A stretch of 43,765 nucleotides of DNA, taken from the NCBI GenBank assembly GCA_910585285.1, contig CAJUDL010000007.1:46721-90485 (forward strand). Direction: 5' to 3'. Within the stretch, counting starts at the first letter, position 1. Each line of letters begins with the position of its first letter. Origin of the DNA: an uncultured Muribaculaceae bacterium (GTDB lineage: Bacteria > Bacteroidota > Bacteroidia > Bacteroidales > Muribaculaceae). The notes under the pieces are model-generated. The model was not told the DNA's origin. It searched no databases and worked only from the letters and a program-made list of their open reading frames with translations. Both the position numbers and the translations under genes were made by a program. Below are positions 1 through 8,123 of the stretch, piece after piece.

Positions 1-306
1 AGAAACAGGAGAAGATAATCGATAAAATTTTAACATTAGAACAATAGAACATTAGGATTTTGAATCAAACTAATGTTACTACTGTTCTCCTGTCGATAAA
101 ATAAATTCTCCTGAAAGGAGAATAAAGGAGTCTTGCGGCTTTTGTTTTTTTGGACAGGAGAAACAGGAGAAGATAATCGATAAAATTTTAACATTAGAAC
201 AATAGAACATTAGAATTTTGAATCAAACTAATGTTGCTATTGTTCTAATGTTCAATAAAAATCTTCTATCGTAAGATAAAACTACTGTTACTACTGTTCT
301 CCTGTC
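1..306. repeat. Duplicated palindromic repeat element
   Basis: Gene-free region downstream of the DUF4925-like gene. Bases 1-76 are repeated almost exactly at 159-234 (period 158), with one visible substitution (G56 versus A214). Each copy holds an inverted repeat. In copy 2 the arm at 190-213 pairs with 228-252, with a single inserted G. In copy 1 the arm at 32-55 faces a diverged arm at 70-94. An outer octamer pair GACAGGAG (153-160) and CTCCTGTC (299-306) brackets copy 2, and the sequence ACTACTGTTCTCCTGTC recurs at the end of both copies. A small hairpin lies at 105-123. No ORF fits, so this is a non-coding palindromic (MITE- or REP-like) element. It may also end transcription of the operon to its right. 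Confidence 0.8.
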
Positions 307-342
307 TAAAAACAAAAAGGCTGCAGTTGTGAGCAACAGCAG

Positions 343-1653
343 CTACGGTTTGTAGGCTGTGAGGTTGAAGCCGAGCTCGATGCGGGTGGTGGTGGAGAGG
401 AGCTGCGGGAAGGCGGCAACGAGGGCTTTGATGACGGGGAGGTAGCCGCTGAGCGACGGGTTGGCGGAGATCTTCTCAATGATGCTTGCCTGTATGATGG
501 GATCTTCAAGCAGTGGCACTATCACCCCTTGTAGTAATGGGAGCAAGGTCTCTGTGTTAAGGTAGAGTTGGAGGCTCGTTTGCGTCAGATCGTATTGCAT
601 CGGAATGCCTTCGGAAAGCATTGGTGCCAATTTCGAGATTATCTGCATCATATCCTGTATCGAGGGTGATGATCCTTCTGTTGCTGAGCTTTCGGTTGCT
701 GTGTTGTCTCCGGTTGCGGTGTTGCCGACATATGCGCGTGTCACCTTCTTCGCGGCTTTGCCGAAGGGGTTGGCAGGTAGGTCAGGATGGCTGGAGCTGT
801 TGATGAGGATTTGACCCATGAGATCGGTGGGGTTAATGTAGAGCTTTAGGATGTTGTCGGTGAGGGGAAGATACTGGATCATGCAGATAGGGGCTTGTGC
901 AAACTGTGCCGAGCCGTTGTTGGTCTGCAGGTAGGTGACAACTGCGTTACCGTCTGGTCGGAATGCTACTGTCTTCAATGCGCTGCCGATGGCCTGCACC
1001 AAAGACATGTATGCGGTGTTGTTGTAAACCGGTATGATTGGGAGTGTCGCCATCAATATGAGGGCATCCTGGATGGTGCCGTCGAAATCTTCAAGGATCG
1101 GTGGTAGCGAACATTCCCATACGATATGAAGTGGTAAGGATTTATAGCCTATACCCTCCGTCTCTTTCTCTGTTGGGGCGGGAACCCAGACGGTATTGGC
1201 AAGACGCTGATTTTTGAGTAGCACATCTTCGAATTCGAAATCAAGGACGTCCGCATTGACATCTCCTGAATAGCGGTAGGTGACGTAATCGGTCTCACCG
1301 GAGCCTTCAAACTTATATTTGCCGCCGTCAGCGTGTAGATTCACAGGAAGAGTCAGCAGGGGAGTGCCTGGCAATACGCCGGGACCGGGGATGGCAGGCA
1401 GTCCTTTCAGCGCTGCTGACAATTCTTCGAGAGAGACAGTGGAGTTCATCACCAGATTGGCGGTGTTGCCACTTTGGGTGTATGTTACGGACTTGCCGCT
1501 CATGGGAGCGTCATTGTATTCGAGTTTGAGGGCTGCATTGCCGGTGTATGTTTTCTCGGGGAGCGGGGAGATTGCAGGCTCGTCGTCGCTGCAAGCGGGG
1601 AGTAGCAACATGCCGGCGAGCAGGCATAGGCTGAGCGGTAGATATGTTTTCAT
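343..1653 (-). CDS. Surface lipoprotein, DUF4925-like, last gene of the PUL-like operon
   Basis: A 436-residue protein with a lipoprotein signal peptide: hydrophobic stretch to about residue 20, then Cys followed by SDDE. That acidic run resembles the lipoprotein export signal that sends Bacteroidota lipoproteins to the cell surface. The remainder has repeated beta-rich segments: an N-terminal half resembling DUF4925 proteins of Bacteroides and a low-complexity Ala/Thr/Ser-rich linker near residues 305-330. I assign DUF4925 from memory of length and style, so the family call is moderate. It starts 47 bp after the upstream SGNH hydrolase and ends next to the 1-306 repeat. It has no catalytic motif I recognise. 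A glycan-binding or accessory surface role is inferred only from its place in the operon. Confidence 0.7.
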   Translation of the reverse strand: MKTYLPLSLCLLAGMLLLPACSDDEPAISPLPEKTYTGNAALKLEYNDAPMSGKSVTYTQSGNTANLVMNSTVSLEELSAALKGLPAIPGPGVLPGTPLLTLPVNLHADGGKYKFEGSGETDYVTYRYSGDVNADVLDFEFEDVLLKNQRLANTVWVPAPTEKETEGIGYKSLPLHIVWECSLPPILEDFDGTIQDALILMATLPIIPVYNNTAYMSLVQAIGSALKTVAFRPDGNAVVTYLQTNNGSAQFAQAPICMIQYLPLTDNILKLYINPTDLMGQILINSSSHPDLPANPFGKAAKKVTRAYVGNTATGDNTATESSATEGSSPSIQDMMQIISKLAPMLSEGIPMQYDLTQTSLQLYLNTETLLPLLQGVIVPLLEDPIIQASIIEKISANPSLSGYLPVIKALVAAFPQLLSTTTRIELGFNLTAYKP

Positions 1654-1700
1654 AGCAGAATCTTTTTATATAATAACAAACAGAGAGCGATGATGTTTTA

Positions 1701-2762
1701 TCATCGCTCTGAGGGAATAATAGAAATCAGGATAGGGAGAAGGTTTGAGACAATGGATTCGAAACCGGCATCGTTGGGGTGCACTCCGTCTACCGTGCGG
1801 TCGTGAGTTTCGCCAAGAGGCATTCCCGGATTTATGAAATATATATTTGGATCTTTCTTCATTACTTGTTTCATTCCTTCTTCTGCCGCAATCCGTTTCC
1901 ATTTCTCCTCATTCCTTTTCGTGAGATTGAAATTGCCTGTTTCTCTTTCCAGCGTTTGTAAGAAAATAAGCGGAACATCTTTCTTCTTTTTTCTGATTTT
2001 GTTGATAAAATGTGGAAGGCGTTTGCGAATCTGTTCTGCAGACGGATTGGAAAAAGCATCAATAACGAAGGCATCAGCTTCTGTGCATATAATAAGGTCT
2101 GCATAGAAATCATCGAGTTTGCATACTCCCGCAAAGCCTAAGTTTAATGCCTCTGCATGCATGGCTCTGCCTATTCTTGCCGGAAATGCAAGTCCGGCAC
2201 GAGATGCAGAAGCTCCATGTGTTATGCTCGACCCCATAAACGCTATCTTCTTTTTGTAAGGGGATTCGATAGCGTTTATATGTGCGCTGCCGGATATGCC
2301 GATTGAGAGTTCTTCTATTTCGTTCCATAACGGGAGATAGAGCAAACATGTATGTATGCATCCGTCCATCTTCTCTACAAGGGTACGCTCTGCAAAAAGA
2401 GAATCCGTAGGGAGACCCACCCCTGCATGTACCCATTCTCCATCGCGTTCGATATAGAGGTCAAGTCCGCTTTGCATGAGTGGAGTTGTGTTAAGACCTT
2501 CGGAAAGATATCGGTTGCGCCATCGGGCTTTGATATAGGGGCTGTCAGTTTCGAACAAGACAGCGATGCCTGTTGAGAATCCTGCATATTTCGTGACGGT
2601 ATTCCCTTGTTTGGGGAAACGGCTTATGTCTATACGTGAGAATCCGGGGCTCTCCGCAGAAGCTTTGCCTAATATGGTAAATTCTGTGGCATCGAAATAT
2701 CGCGTGGCAGCGACAGGCTGCCACGCGATAAAGAGCAAGCATAGGATTATAAATTTACTCAT
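1701..2762 (-). CDS. SGNH/GDSL hydrolase with N-terminal GxDLY-type beta domain
   Basis: A 353-residue secreted esterase (signal peptide to about residue 19, cleavage near VAA-T). Residues about 25-165 form a beta-rich domain containing SGLDLYIERDGEW, the signature of the GxDLY domain that precedes some SGNH hydrolases. The catalytic domain begins at GSSITHG (block I, nucleophile Ser) and ends with DGVHPNDAGF, which supplies the catalytic Asp and His. The block III Asn is plausibly that in IDAFSNPSAEQ. Family members remove acyl groups, often acetyl, from carbohydrates; the substrate here is unknown. It is the second SGNH enzyme of the operon and lies 32 bp after the small tail-bearing protein. 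A de-acetylase acting with the GH3 enzyme is an inference. Confidence 0.85.
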   Translation of the reverse strand: MSKFIILCLLFIAWQPVAATRYFDATEFTILGKASAESPGFSRIDISRFPKQGNTVTKYAGFSTGIAVLFETDSPYIKARWRNRYLSEGLNTTPLMQSGLDLYIERDGEWVHAGVGLPTDSLFAERTLVEKMDGCIHTCLLYLPLWNEIEELSIGISGSAHINAIESPYKKKIAFMGSSITHGASASRAGLAFPARIGRAMHAEALNLGFAGVCKLDDFYADLIICTEADAFVIDAFSNPSAEQIRKRLPHFINKIRKKKKDVPLIFLQTLERETGNFNLTKRNEEKWKRIAAEEGMKQVMKKDPNIYFINPGMPLGETHDRTVDGVHPNDAGFESIVSNLLPILISIIPSER

Positions 2763-2794
2763 AAATCTTTAATCGCTTATTCAGTGAATACTAA

Positions 2795-3280
2795 CTACTC
2801 ACCAACCATTATTTTTATAATTCGTTTATCTGTTGCCAGAATGTATATACCCGATGGTAGATCAGCAGTATCGAATCTAGAATATCCTTCAGAATCAAAT
2901 CTGGAGGATATTTTTGTTATGCCATCCAATCCAATGATTCTTATAAATCCGTTGGGCTTGAACCCCGTCATAACAATCATGCTCCCTTCATGAAGCAATT
3001 CGTTCTGTCCGATTGGCAACGTCGGGATGTCTGAAGCATTTCCGTCAAATGTAATCTTATTGATATCCTCAAAACGACATGTTGAGACGGCTTTCCCATC
3101 AACCACCATATAGATCTCATTGCCATAAATGCTGACAACGGGATGAGATTCAAGGTTAAAGCTGATAATTTCGCCATCTTTGAAATCGATACGGATTTTT
3201 TCTGCCGGCAGCAGTGTCGCGGTGTTATACAACACAGCTGCTAGTAGAAACAGACATCTTTTCGTTCTATTATTACACAT
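2795..3280 (-). CDS. Small secreted protein with T9SS-like C-terminal tail
   Basis: About 161 residues from ATG at 3280. An in-frame TTG at 3289 is less likely because it sits inside the end of the upstream gene, whose stop is at 3286-3288. The N-terminus is Arg/Lys-rich, then hydrophobic (LFLLAAVLY), so it is exported. The central part (IDFKDGEIISFNL, then EDINKITFDG) matches a short beta module common at the start of secreted Bacteroidales proteins. The last 75 residues, ending LPSGIYILATDKRIIKIMVGE, resemble the type A sorting domain read by the type IX secretion system. No enzyme domain is present. It looks like a module-plus-tail protein without a passenger domain. Function unknown. Confidence 0.7.
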   Translation of the reverse strand: MCNNRTKRCLFLLAAVLYNTATLLPAEKIRIDFKDGEIISFNLESHPVVSIYGNEIYMVVDGKAVSTCRFEDINKITFDGNASDIPTLPIGQNELLHEGSMIVMTGFKPNGFIRIIGLDGITKISSRFDSEGYSRFDTADLPSGIYILATDKRIIKIMVGE

Positions 3281-3285
3281 AGCGG

Positions 3286-4101
3286 TCAATTAATTACCTT
3301 GATCAAAGCCTGTACCAGTACATTTGCCATAAGCTGGTATCCGGCATTGTTAGGATGCAGAGCCACATCCATTGACAGTCTCTGCAGATTACGCTGACCG
3401 CCGCATTCAGAGAAGAAATCGGCAACAGGAATACCTTCGTAATCAGCAATCTTACGCACTATGTCTACATAATCTTGAAGATAACTGCCGTTAATCGCAT
3501 CATCCCATTTATCAGGAAGATACCCTTTGTAACCATATCCTTTGCGAGGAGTGCATATGACGATCCGGGCATCAGGATTGGTTTGGTATATCTTGTCGAT
3601 AAGTTTTCGGTAGGATGCTGCGAAGCTGCCATTTCCCGTGTCATTAAGATAATCATCGAACGTTCCCGGAGCAACTTTTTTACCCCAGTCATTTATGCCA
3701 TGTTCGATTGTATAGTAATCGGCATATACTACATTGTTAATAGAACTTGACACAGTTCCGCCATTTACCCCGCTGTTTGTGAAATACTTGAATTTGAGCT
3801 TATTCATCACGCGAGTCTGGTAGCCGGCTGTGATTTTGCCATTTGTTTTGGCAATCTGGTCGTTATACCAAGTTATGGATGTTCCCAACGAACACCACCT
3901 GCCGTCAATCTCACGTACAGAGGGGTTCTCCGTTGACACTCCTTGCAGAGCCTTGTCATCATCATAGAATACGATGGAGTCAACAGCGGTTGAAAGTCGC
4001 CCCATGACTTTGTCACCTTCACTGAAGACAGCAACACTCTGCGAGGATGCCGTGATTGCTATAAAGGCGTTTAGTATCAAGACAACGCTTCTTTTCATCA
4101 T
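3286..4101 (-). CDS. SGNH/GDSL hydrolase (GDSL-type esterase)
   Basis: A 271-residue secreted protein. After the signal peptide (cleavage near ASS-Q), residues 22-60 carry the same beta module as the downstream small protein (VDSIVFYDDD). The hydrolase domain shows SLGTSIT (block I, Ser nucleophile), GVNGGTV (block II), EHGINDW (block III, GxND-like) and DVALHPNNAGY (block V). In block V the Asp lies four residues before the His rather than the usual three, so either the loop differs or another Asp serves. The gene begins 11 bp after the BspA-like gene and its stop is 5 bp before the next start, consistent with one transcript. A carbohydrate esterase role is inferred from fold and context. 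Confidence 0.83.
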   Translation of the reverse strand: MMKRSVVLILNAFIAITASSQSVAVFSEGDKVMGRLSTAVDSIVFYDDDKALQGVSTENPSVREIDGRWCSLGTSITWYNDQIAKTNGKITAGYQTRVMNKLKFKYFTNSGVNGGTVSSSINNVVYADYYTIEHGINDWGKKVAPGTFDDYLNDTGNGSFAASYRKLIDKIYQTNPDARIVICTPRKGYGYKGYLPDKWDDAINGSYLQDYVDIVRKIADYEGIPVADFFSECGGQRNLQRLSMDVALHPNNAGYQLMANVLVQALIKVIN

Positions 4102-4112
4102 ATAGAAGTTGT

Positions 4113-5996
4113 TTATCGGACAATGAATTTTTTACCATTTTTAATGTATATGCCTGGAGAAAGTTTTTCAGCATCCATCTCTATACCCATAAGGTTATAT
4201 ATTTTCCCCTGTGAAGATTGATTGTCTTCAATAATTGTCAAACCGGTGGAAACATTTTCAATCATGAAGTAATTTTTTCCTGCAGCCGCGTCCGCACTGA
4301 GCGCAAGATATGCATTATTGGCAGGGTTAGAACCATCCGTTACCTTATAGAAGCCATATGAGCCATTATTATTACTGAGAGCATAATTCACGGTGCTTTT
4401 TTGATAGGGTGTATCGTCTTCTGATCCGACAAGCAGATTGGATGCCATTGGCACAACAGGACCGTTGGGAAGAATACGTGGATAGAGTGTGGTATTTTCC
4501 TGCTCGCACTGAAGGAGAACCGCTGTCTGTCCCGGAATTGTTGAACCTGCCTCATATTTAGTGAAATCGAGCACTACATTTGATCCATTTACTGCTGAAA
4601 CCAATGATGCCTTTACTCCTTCGGGAAGCATTATGGCTGCTTTGGAGTTATAGTATGTAGTATATTTCGCTGTCTGAATTGGAGCAACTTTTATAACACC
4701 ATCAGGTGTGTCCGACATATCCTTGTAGCAATAGGCTCTGGTATCACCGGCGAGAATAATGTCGATAGTATCCGCCTCGATTGCAGCAGGCCAATTGCCG
4801 CCTTCTTGATTGAATACTACATTCTTTATTCCTGAACGATCTTTATCGTGGCTGAATGTGTTGGTCAATATCTGGCTGACACCTTTGGGAATGTTTATGG
4901 TATTGAGGTTAGTACAGTTGTAGAAAGCGCGTGCCCCAAGTTTGGTTACAGTTGCCGGAATGTCGATTGACTCTAATTGGGTTCCGTTGAATAAATCCCA
5001 GTTTAAAGTCGTGATCTTACTTTCAGGACTGAATATCACTTTTTTAAGACCTGAATTCAAAAATGTTGCGACAAGACCTTTTATGCGGGGTAATGGAGAC
5101 AGGTCGATGCTTTCGAGAGAAGTGCAGCCTTGAAATGCATAATTCATTGAAGAGTTGAGGGTTTTGTTGTAGGCGAATGTCACGTTACTGAGGGAAGTGC
5201 AGTTCCTGAATGCAGAGTTTCCTATAGATGTGACCGAGGATGGTATGTATACACTGACCACAGCCTTATAACCATCAAGTGCTTGATTGGGGATAGTAGT
5301 TGTTCCTTCAGGGAAAATCACTTCAGAGGCAGTACATTTTGAAAGGACATCTTTGGGCAGCGGAGTCATCTTCTTTGGCAAAGTCACCTTAATGGAAGAT
5401 GAGTAAATTACTTGCAGGTTAGTAGCATCGAATTGTTCAACATTCTCCAAACCTGAAAGATCGAGTTCCGCAAGTTTACTCTCTGTAAAAGTATATTTTT
5501 GGAAATTCGTTAGTTTGCCTGGACCTTTGAATATTACTTTTTCAAGAGAAGAACATTTATTGAAATTACTGTTTGCTCCAAACGAAGCGAGACGTGCGGG
5601 CATGACAATCTCTTTAATGTTAGTACATCCGTTGAAAGTCCAGCCACCCATCGCGAGGGGTTGGTCTCCGTCTTCGAAGGTCACAATCTCAAGGGATTTG
5701 TTATCCTGAAATATTGAATTCCCCATAGTGGTGACGGATGCGGGAATCATAACGCTTTTAAGGGTAGCAGCCGTTTTGAATACGTTCTGATTGATTGTGG
5801 TTACGGGTTTACCGTCGATAGATGATTCAATGACTGCATCTACAATTCCCTCTTCATATCCGGTTACAGTATATGCAGTTCCGGCACTGTTTAAAGTGTA
5901 AACAATCTTGTTTACAGTGGTTTGGGCGTTTGCAAACGGCGCGAAAAGGAATGCAGCCGTCGCGATGCCACAGAGAATGTGGAATCTTTTTCTCAT
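4113..5996 (-). CDS. BspA-type leucine-rich repeat surface protein with T9SS-like tail
   Basis: A 627-residue exported protein (signal peptide to about residue 24, FANA-Q). Residues about 60-400 hold BspA/LRR_5 repeats of roughly 23 residues with the frame I.IP.SVT.IG..AF..C.SL..V.F, for example VTSIGNSAFRNCTSLSNV. A non-repeat beta-rich region follows. The C-terminus (KIYNLMGIEMD through GIYIKNGKKFIVR) looks like a type IX sorting tail. Family members bind host matrix proteins, other cells or glycans; none is known as an enzyme. It sits 18 bp after the GH3 gene, so a surface-binding partner for the operon's substrate is plausible but unproven. Confidence 0.88.
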   Translation of the reverse strand: MRKRFHILCGIATAAFLFAPFANAQTTVNKIVYTLNSAGTAYTVTGYEEGIVDAVIESSIDGKPVTTINQNVFKTAATLKSVMIPASVTTMGNSIFQDNKSLEIVTFEDGDQPLAMGGWTFNGCTNIKEIVMPARLASFGANSNFNKCSSLEKVIFKGPGKLTNFQKYTFTESKLAELDLSGLENVEQFDATNLQVIYSSSIKVTLPKKMTPLPKDVLSKCTASEVIFPEGTTTIPNQALDGYKAVVSVYIPSSVTSIGNSAFRNCTSLSNVTFAYNKTLNSSMNYAFQGCTSLESIDLSPLPRIKGLVATFLNSGLKKVIFSPESKITTLNWDLFNGTQLESIDIPATVTKLGARAFYNCTNLNTINIPKGVSQILTNTFSHDKDRSGIKNVVFNQEGGNWPAAIEADTIDIILAGDTRAYCYKDMSDTPDGVIKVAPIQTAKYTTYYNSKAAIMLPEGVKASLVSAVNGSNVVLDFTKYEAGSTIPGQTAVLLQCEQENTTLYPRILPNGPVVPMASNLLVGSEDDTPYQKSTVNYALSNNNGSYGFYKVTDGSNPANNAYLALSADAAAGKNYFMIENVSTGLTIIEDNQSSQGKIYNLMGIEMDAEKLSPGIYIKNGKKFIVR

Positions 5997-6014
5997 AATG
6001 GTGTAATTAAAAGG

Positions 6015-8123
6015 TTAAATATTAATGTTTATTTTTTGAGATATGTCTTTGGATGATGTGCCTATGAAAATTGTGTATTTACCTTTGTTGACAGTGAATT
6101 TCTGGGTTGCGATATTCCAAAACGCGAGATCATCGATAGGGATGTCAATAGTTAGTTTGTTGCTGTCACCGGGTTTCAATGAAACGCGGCGAAAAGCCTT
6201 AAGCTCTTTGGCAGGTCTGATCACGCTTGGGTTATCTTCCGAAACATAAATCTGGATTACCTGGGAGCCTTCCCTTTTTCCGGAATTTTTCACGTTAAGC
6301 GAAAGGTTGATACAATCCTTTTTTACTTTGGCTTTTACATCGGATATTTCCCAGTATGTGTATGTCAGTCCATGACCGAACGGGAAAAGCGGCTCGATAT
6401 TTTTCGTATCATACCAGCGGTAGCCTACCAATATAGACTCATCATATCTTACATCATAAGGGAGGATCAGCTTCTCATTGTATGCCCGGAAGGCAGTGTT
6501 GTAAAATTCAGCACCATCAGGCATTGTGTTTTTTGCAGGGGAATCCTTGAAATCTTTTTCAATAGAGATCGGCAGTTTTCCCGAAGGGTTTATCCGACCT
6601 GAGATGATGCCTGCTATCGCACGCATGCCATTTTGTCCCGGATACCAGCCATATATAAGAGCTGCAACATTGTTGATCCATCCCGTCATTTTGATTCCAG
6701 AGCCAGAAAAGACCAGAACAATGGTATTGGGATTGGAGGAAGCAATTTTCCGGAGTCTGTTTTCTTCGGGTTGTGGAAGAGAATACGGGCGTTCGAACGA
6801 CTCCATATCCACCGTGCCGGTTGTTGTCAGCACAACATCAGCACTTTTCAATTCATCAGTATTTGGATTCTCTATGAATTTCACTTTATCTCCGAATTCG
6901 GCAATTAGGGCATCTCTCAGAGATATAAAATCATAGCCTTCAACATCTGCAGAGGAGGCTGGGTTGTCGCAGTTTCTCGGACTGGAATCAACAGCTGGTC
7001 CGGTAACCAGGATTGTTCCGGGATTTGTCAAGGGAAGAATACCCGAGTTCTTGAGGAGCACAGTGCCTTCTTCTGCCGTTTTTTCAGCAATGGCGTTATT
7101 GTGTGTAAAATCTATAGGAGAAGTTACAGTGTTTTTTCGCTTTTCATAAAGTCCGTATGCATAGCAGGTAGCAAGCAAAGGTCGAATCATGTTGTCGATA
7201 TCATTTTCACTAATCTCACCTTTTTTCAAAAGGTCTGATAGTTGCCGGCTAAGTTTAGAAGATCCGGGCATGACAACATTCTGGCCGCTTTTCACAACTT
7301 TCTTCATATCATAGACCGAGCTCCAGTCAGACATAACTGCATTTCGGAACCCTAGTTCACTCCTCAGAAGCGAATCGATTGCCGGTTTGCTTTGTCCGGT
7401 CCATTCTCCGTTAAGACGATTATAGGATGTCATGACGAACGCGACTCCTTTGTCAATACATTTCTTAAAGGGAGGAAGATATATCTCCCTCAATGCCCGT
7501 TCGTCTACCACAGAGTTTGAGCGGCGCCGGTAAAATTCGGTTTCATTACAGAGGAAATGCTTCACGCATGCAGCCGTACCTGTGGATTGGATGCCATTTA
7601 CGTATGATGCAGCGATTTCTCCGGTCAGGAATGGGTCTTCACCGAAATATTCGTAATTCCTTCCGCATTGAGAGTTCCTGGCGATGTTTATACCGGGTCC
7701 GAGGAGCACACCGATATTGCCAGCTCTGCATTCTTCTCCCACGGCTTTGCCGTAGGAGAAGGCGAGATCGTTGTCGAACGATGCCGCGAGCATTACAGGG
7801 CACGGGAAAGCTGTTGATTTGTCGAGTTGACGAACTATCGTAGTGTCTTTAAGATTGCGTCGTATATGCACACCTTGGGTTGCATCGGAAAGATACACAT
7901 ATGGTATGCCTTTCTCCGGAACTCCAAAAAAATAAAACTCGGAATATCCGCGAGTGAAATTCAGCTTTTCAGCAAGTGTCAGCTCAGTCAGTTTTTTGTC
8001 AGCCCATTCGTATCCTTTAGCAATGTCGCAGGTTCGGGTGCCACTTGCCGTTAGGCAGACGGCAAGTGCGCAACCCGCTGACAGAAATCTGAGCATGAAA
8101 TATTTTTTTATTTGCTTATGCAT
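6015..8123 (-). CDS. Glycoside hydrolase family 3 (beta-glucosidase-like)
   Basis: A 702-residue secreted enzyme. The hydrophobic signal is residues 10-28, so secretion to the periplasm is likely. The N-terminal (beta/alpha)8 domain carries GRNYEYFGEDPFL, KHFLCNETE and AVMSDWSSVYD, whose Asp is the expected nucleophile. The C-terminal alpha/beta sandwich includes YGWYPGQNG and VGYRWYDTKN near FPFGHGLTYT, followed by a fibronectin type III-like domain (about 620-695). It has no PA14 insert, matching its moderate length. GH3 enzymes release terminal beta-linked sugars, commonly glucose, xylose or N-acetylglucosamine; the residues visible do not settle which. Its first 16 bases overlap the end of the BACON-protein gene, indicating translational coupling. 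Confidence 0.93.
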   Translation of the reverse strand: MHKQIKKYFMLRFLSAGCALAVCLTASGTRTCDIAKGYEWADKKLTELTLAEKLNFTRGYSEFYFFGVPEKGIPYVYLSDATQGVHIRRNLKDTTIVRQLDKSTAFPCPVMLAASFDNDLAFSYGKAVGEECRAGNIGVLLGPGINIARNSQCGRNYEYFGEDPFLTGEIAASYVNGIQSTGTAACVKHFLCNETEFYRRRSNSVVDERALREIYLPPFKKCIDKGVAFVMTSYNRLNGEWTGQSKPAIDSLLRSELGFRNAVMSDWSSVYDMKKVVKSGQNVVMPGSSKLSRQLSDLLKKGEISENDIDNMIRPLLATCYAYGLYEKRKNTVTSPIDFTHNNAIAEKTAEEGTVLLKNSGILPLTNPGTILVTGPAVDSSPRNCDNPASSADVEGYDFISLRDALIAEFGDKVKFIENPNTDELKSADVVLTTTGTVDMESFERPYSLPQPEENRLRKIASSNPNTIVLVFSGSGIKMTGWINNVAALIYGWYPGQNGMRAIAGIISGRINPSGKLPISIEKDFKDSPAKNTMPDGAEFYNTAFRAYNEKLILPYDVRYDESILVGYRWYDTKNIEPLFPFGHGLTYTYWEISDVKAKVKKDCINLSLNVKNSGKREGSQVIQIYVSEDNPSVIRPAKELKAFRRVSLKPGDSNKLTIDIPIDDLAFWNIATQKFTVNKGKYTIFIGTSSKDISQKININI

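Noticed and set aside
1..306. Possible CRISPR array
   Set aside because: Only two copies with a long internal palindrome and a 158-bp period; no short repeat-spacer pattern and no cas genes.
3281..3289. TTG start for the small secreted protein
   Set aside because: It overlaps the stop of the previous gene; the ATG nine bases later gives a normal basic-then-hydrophobic signal.
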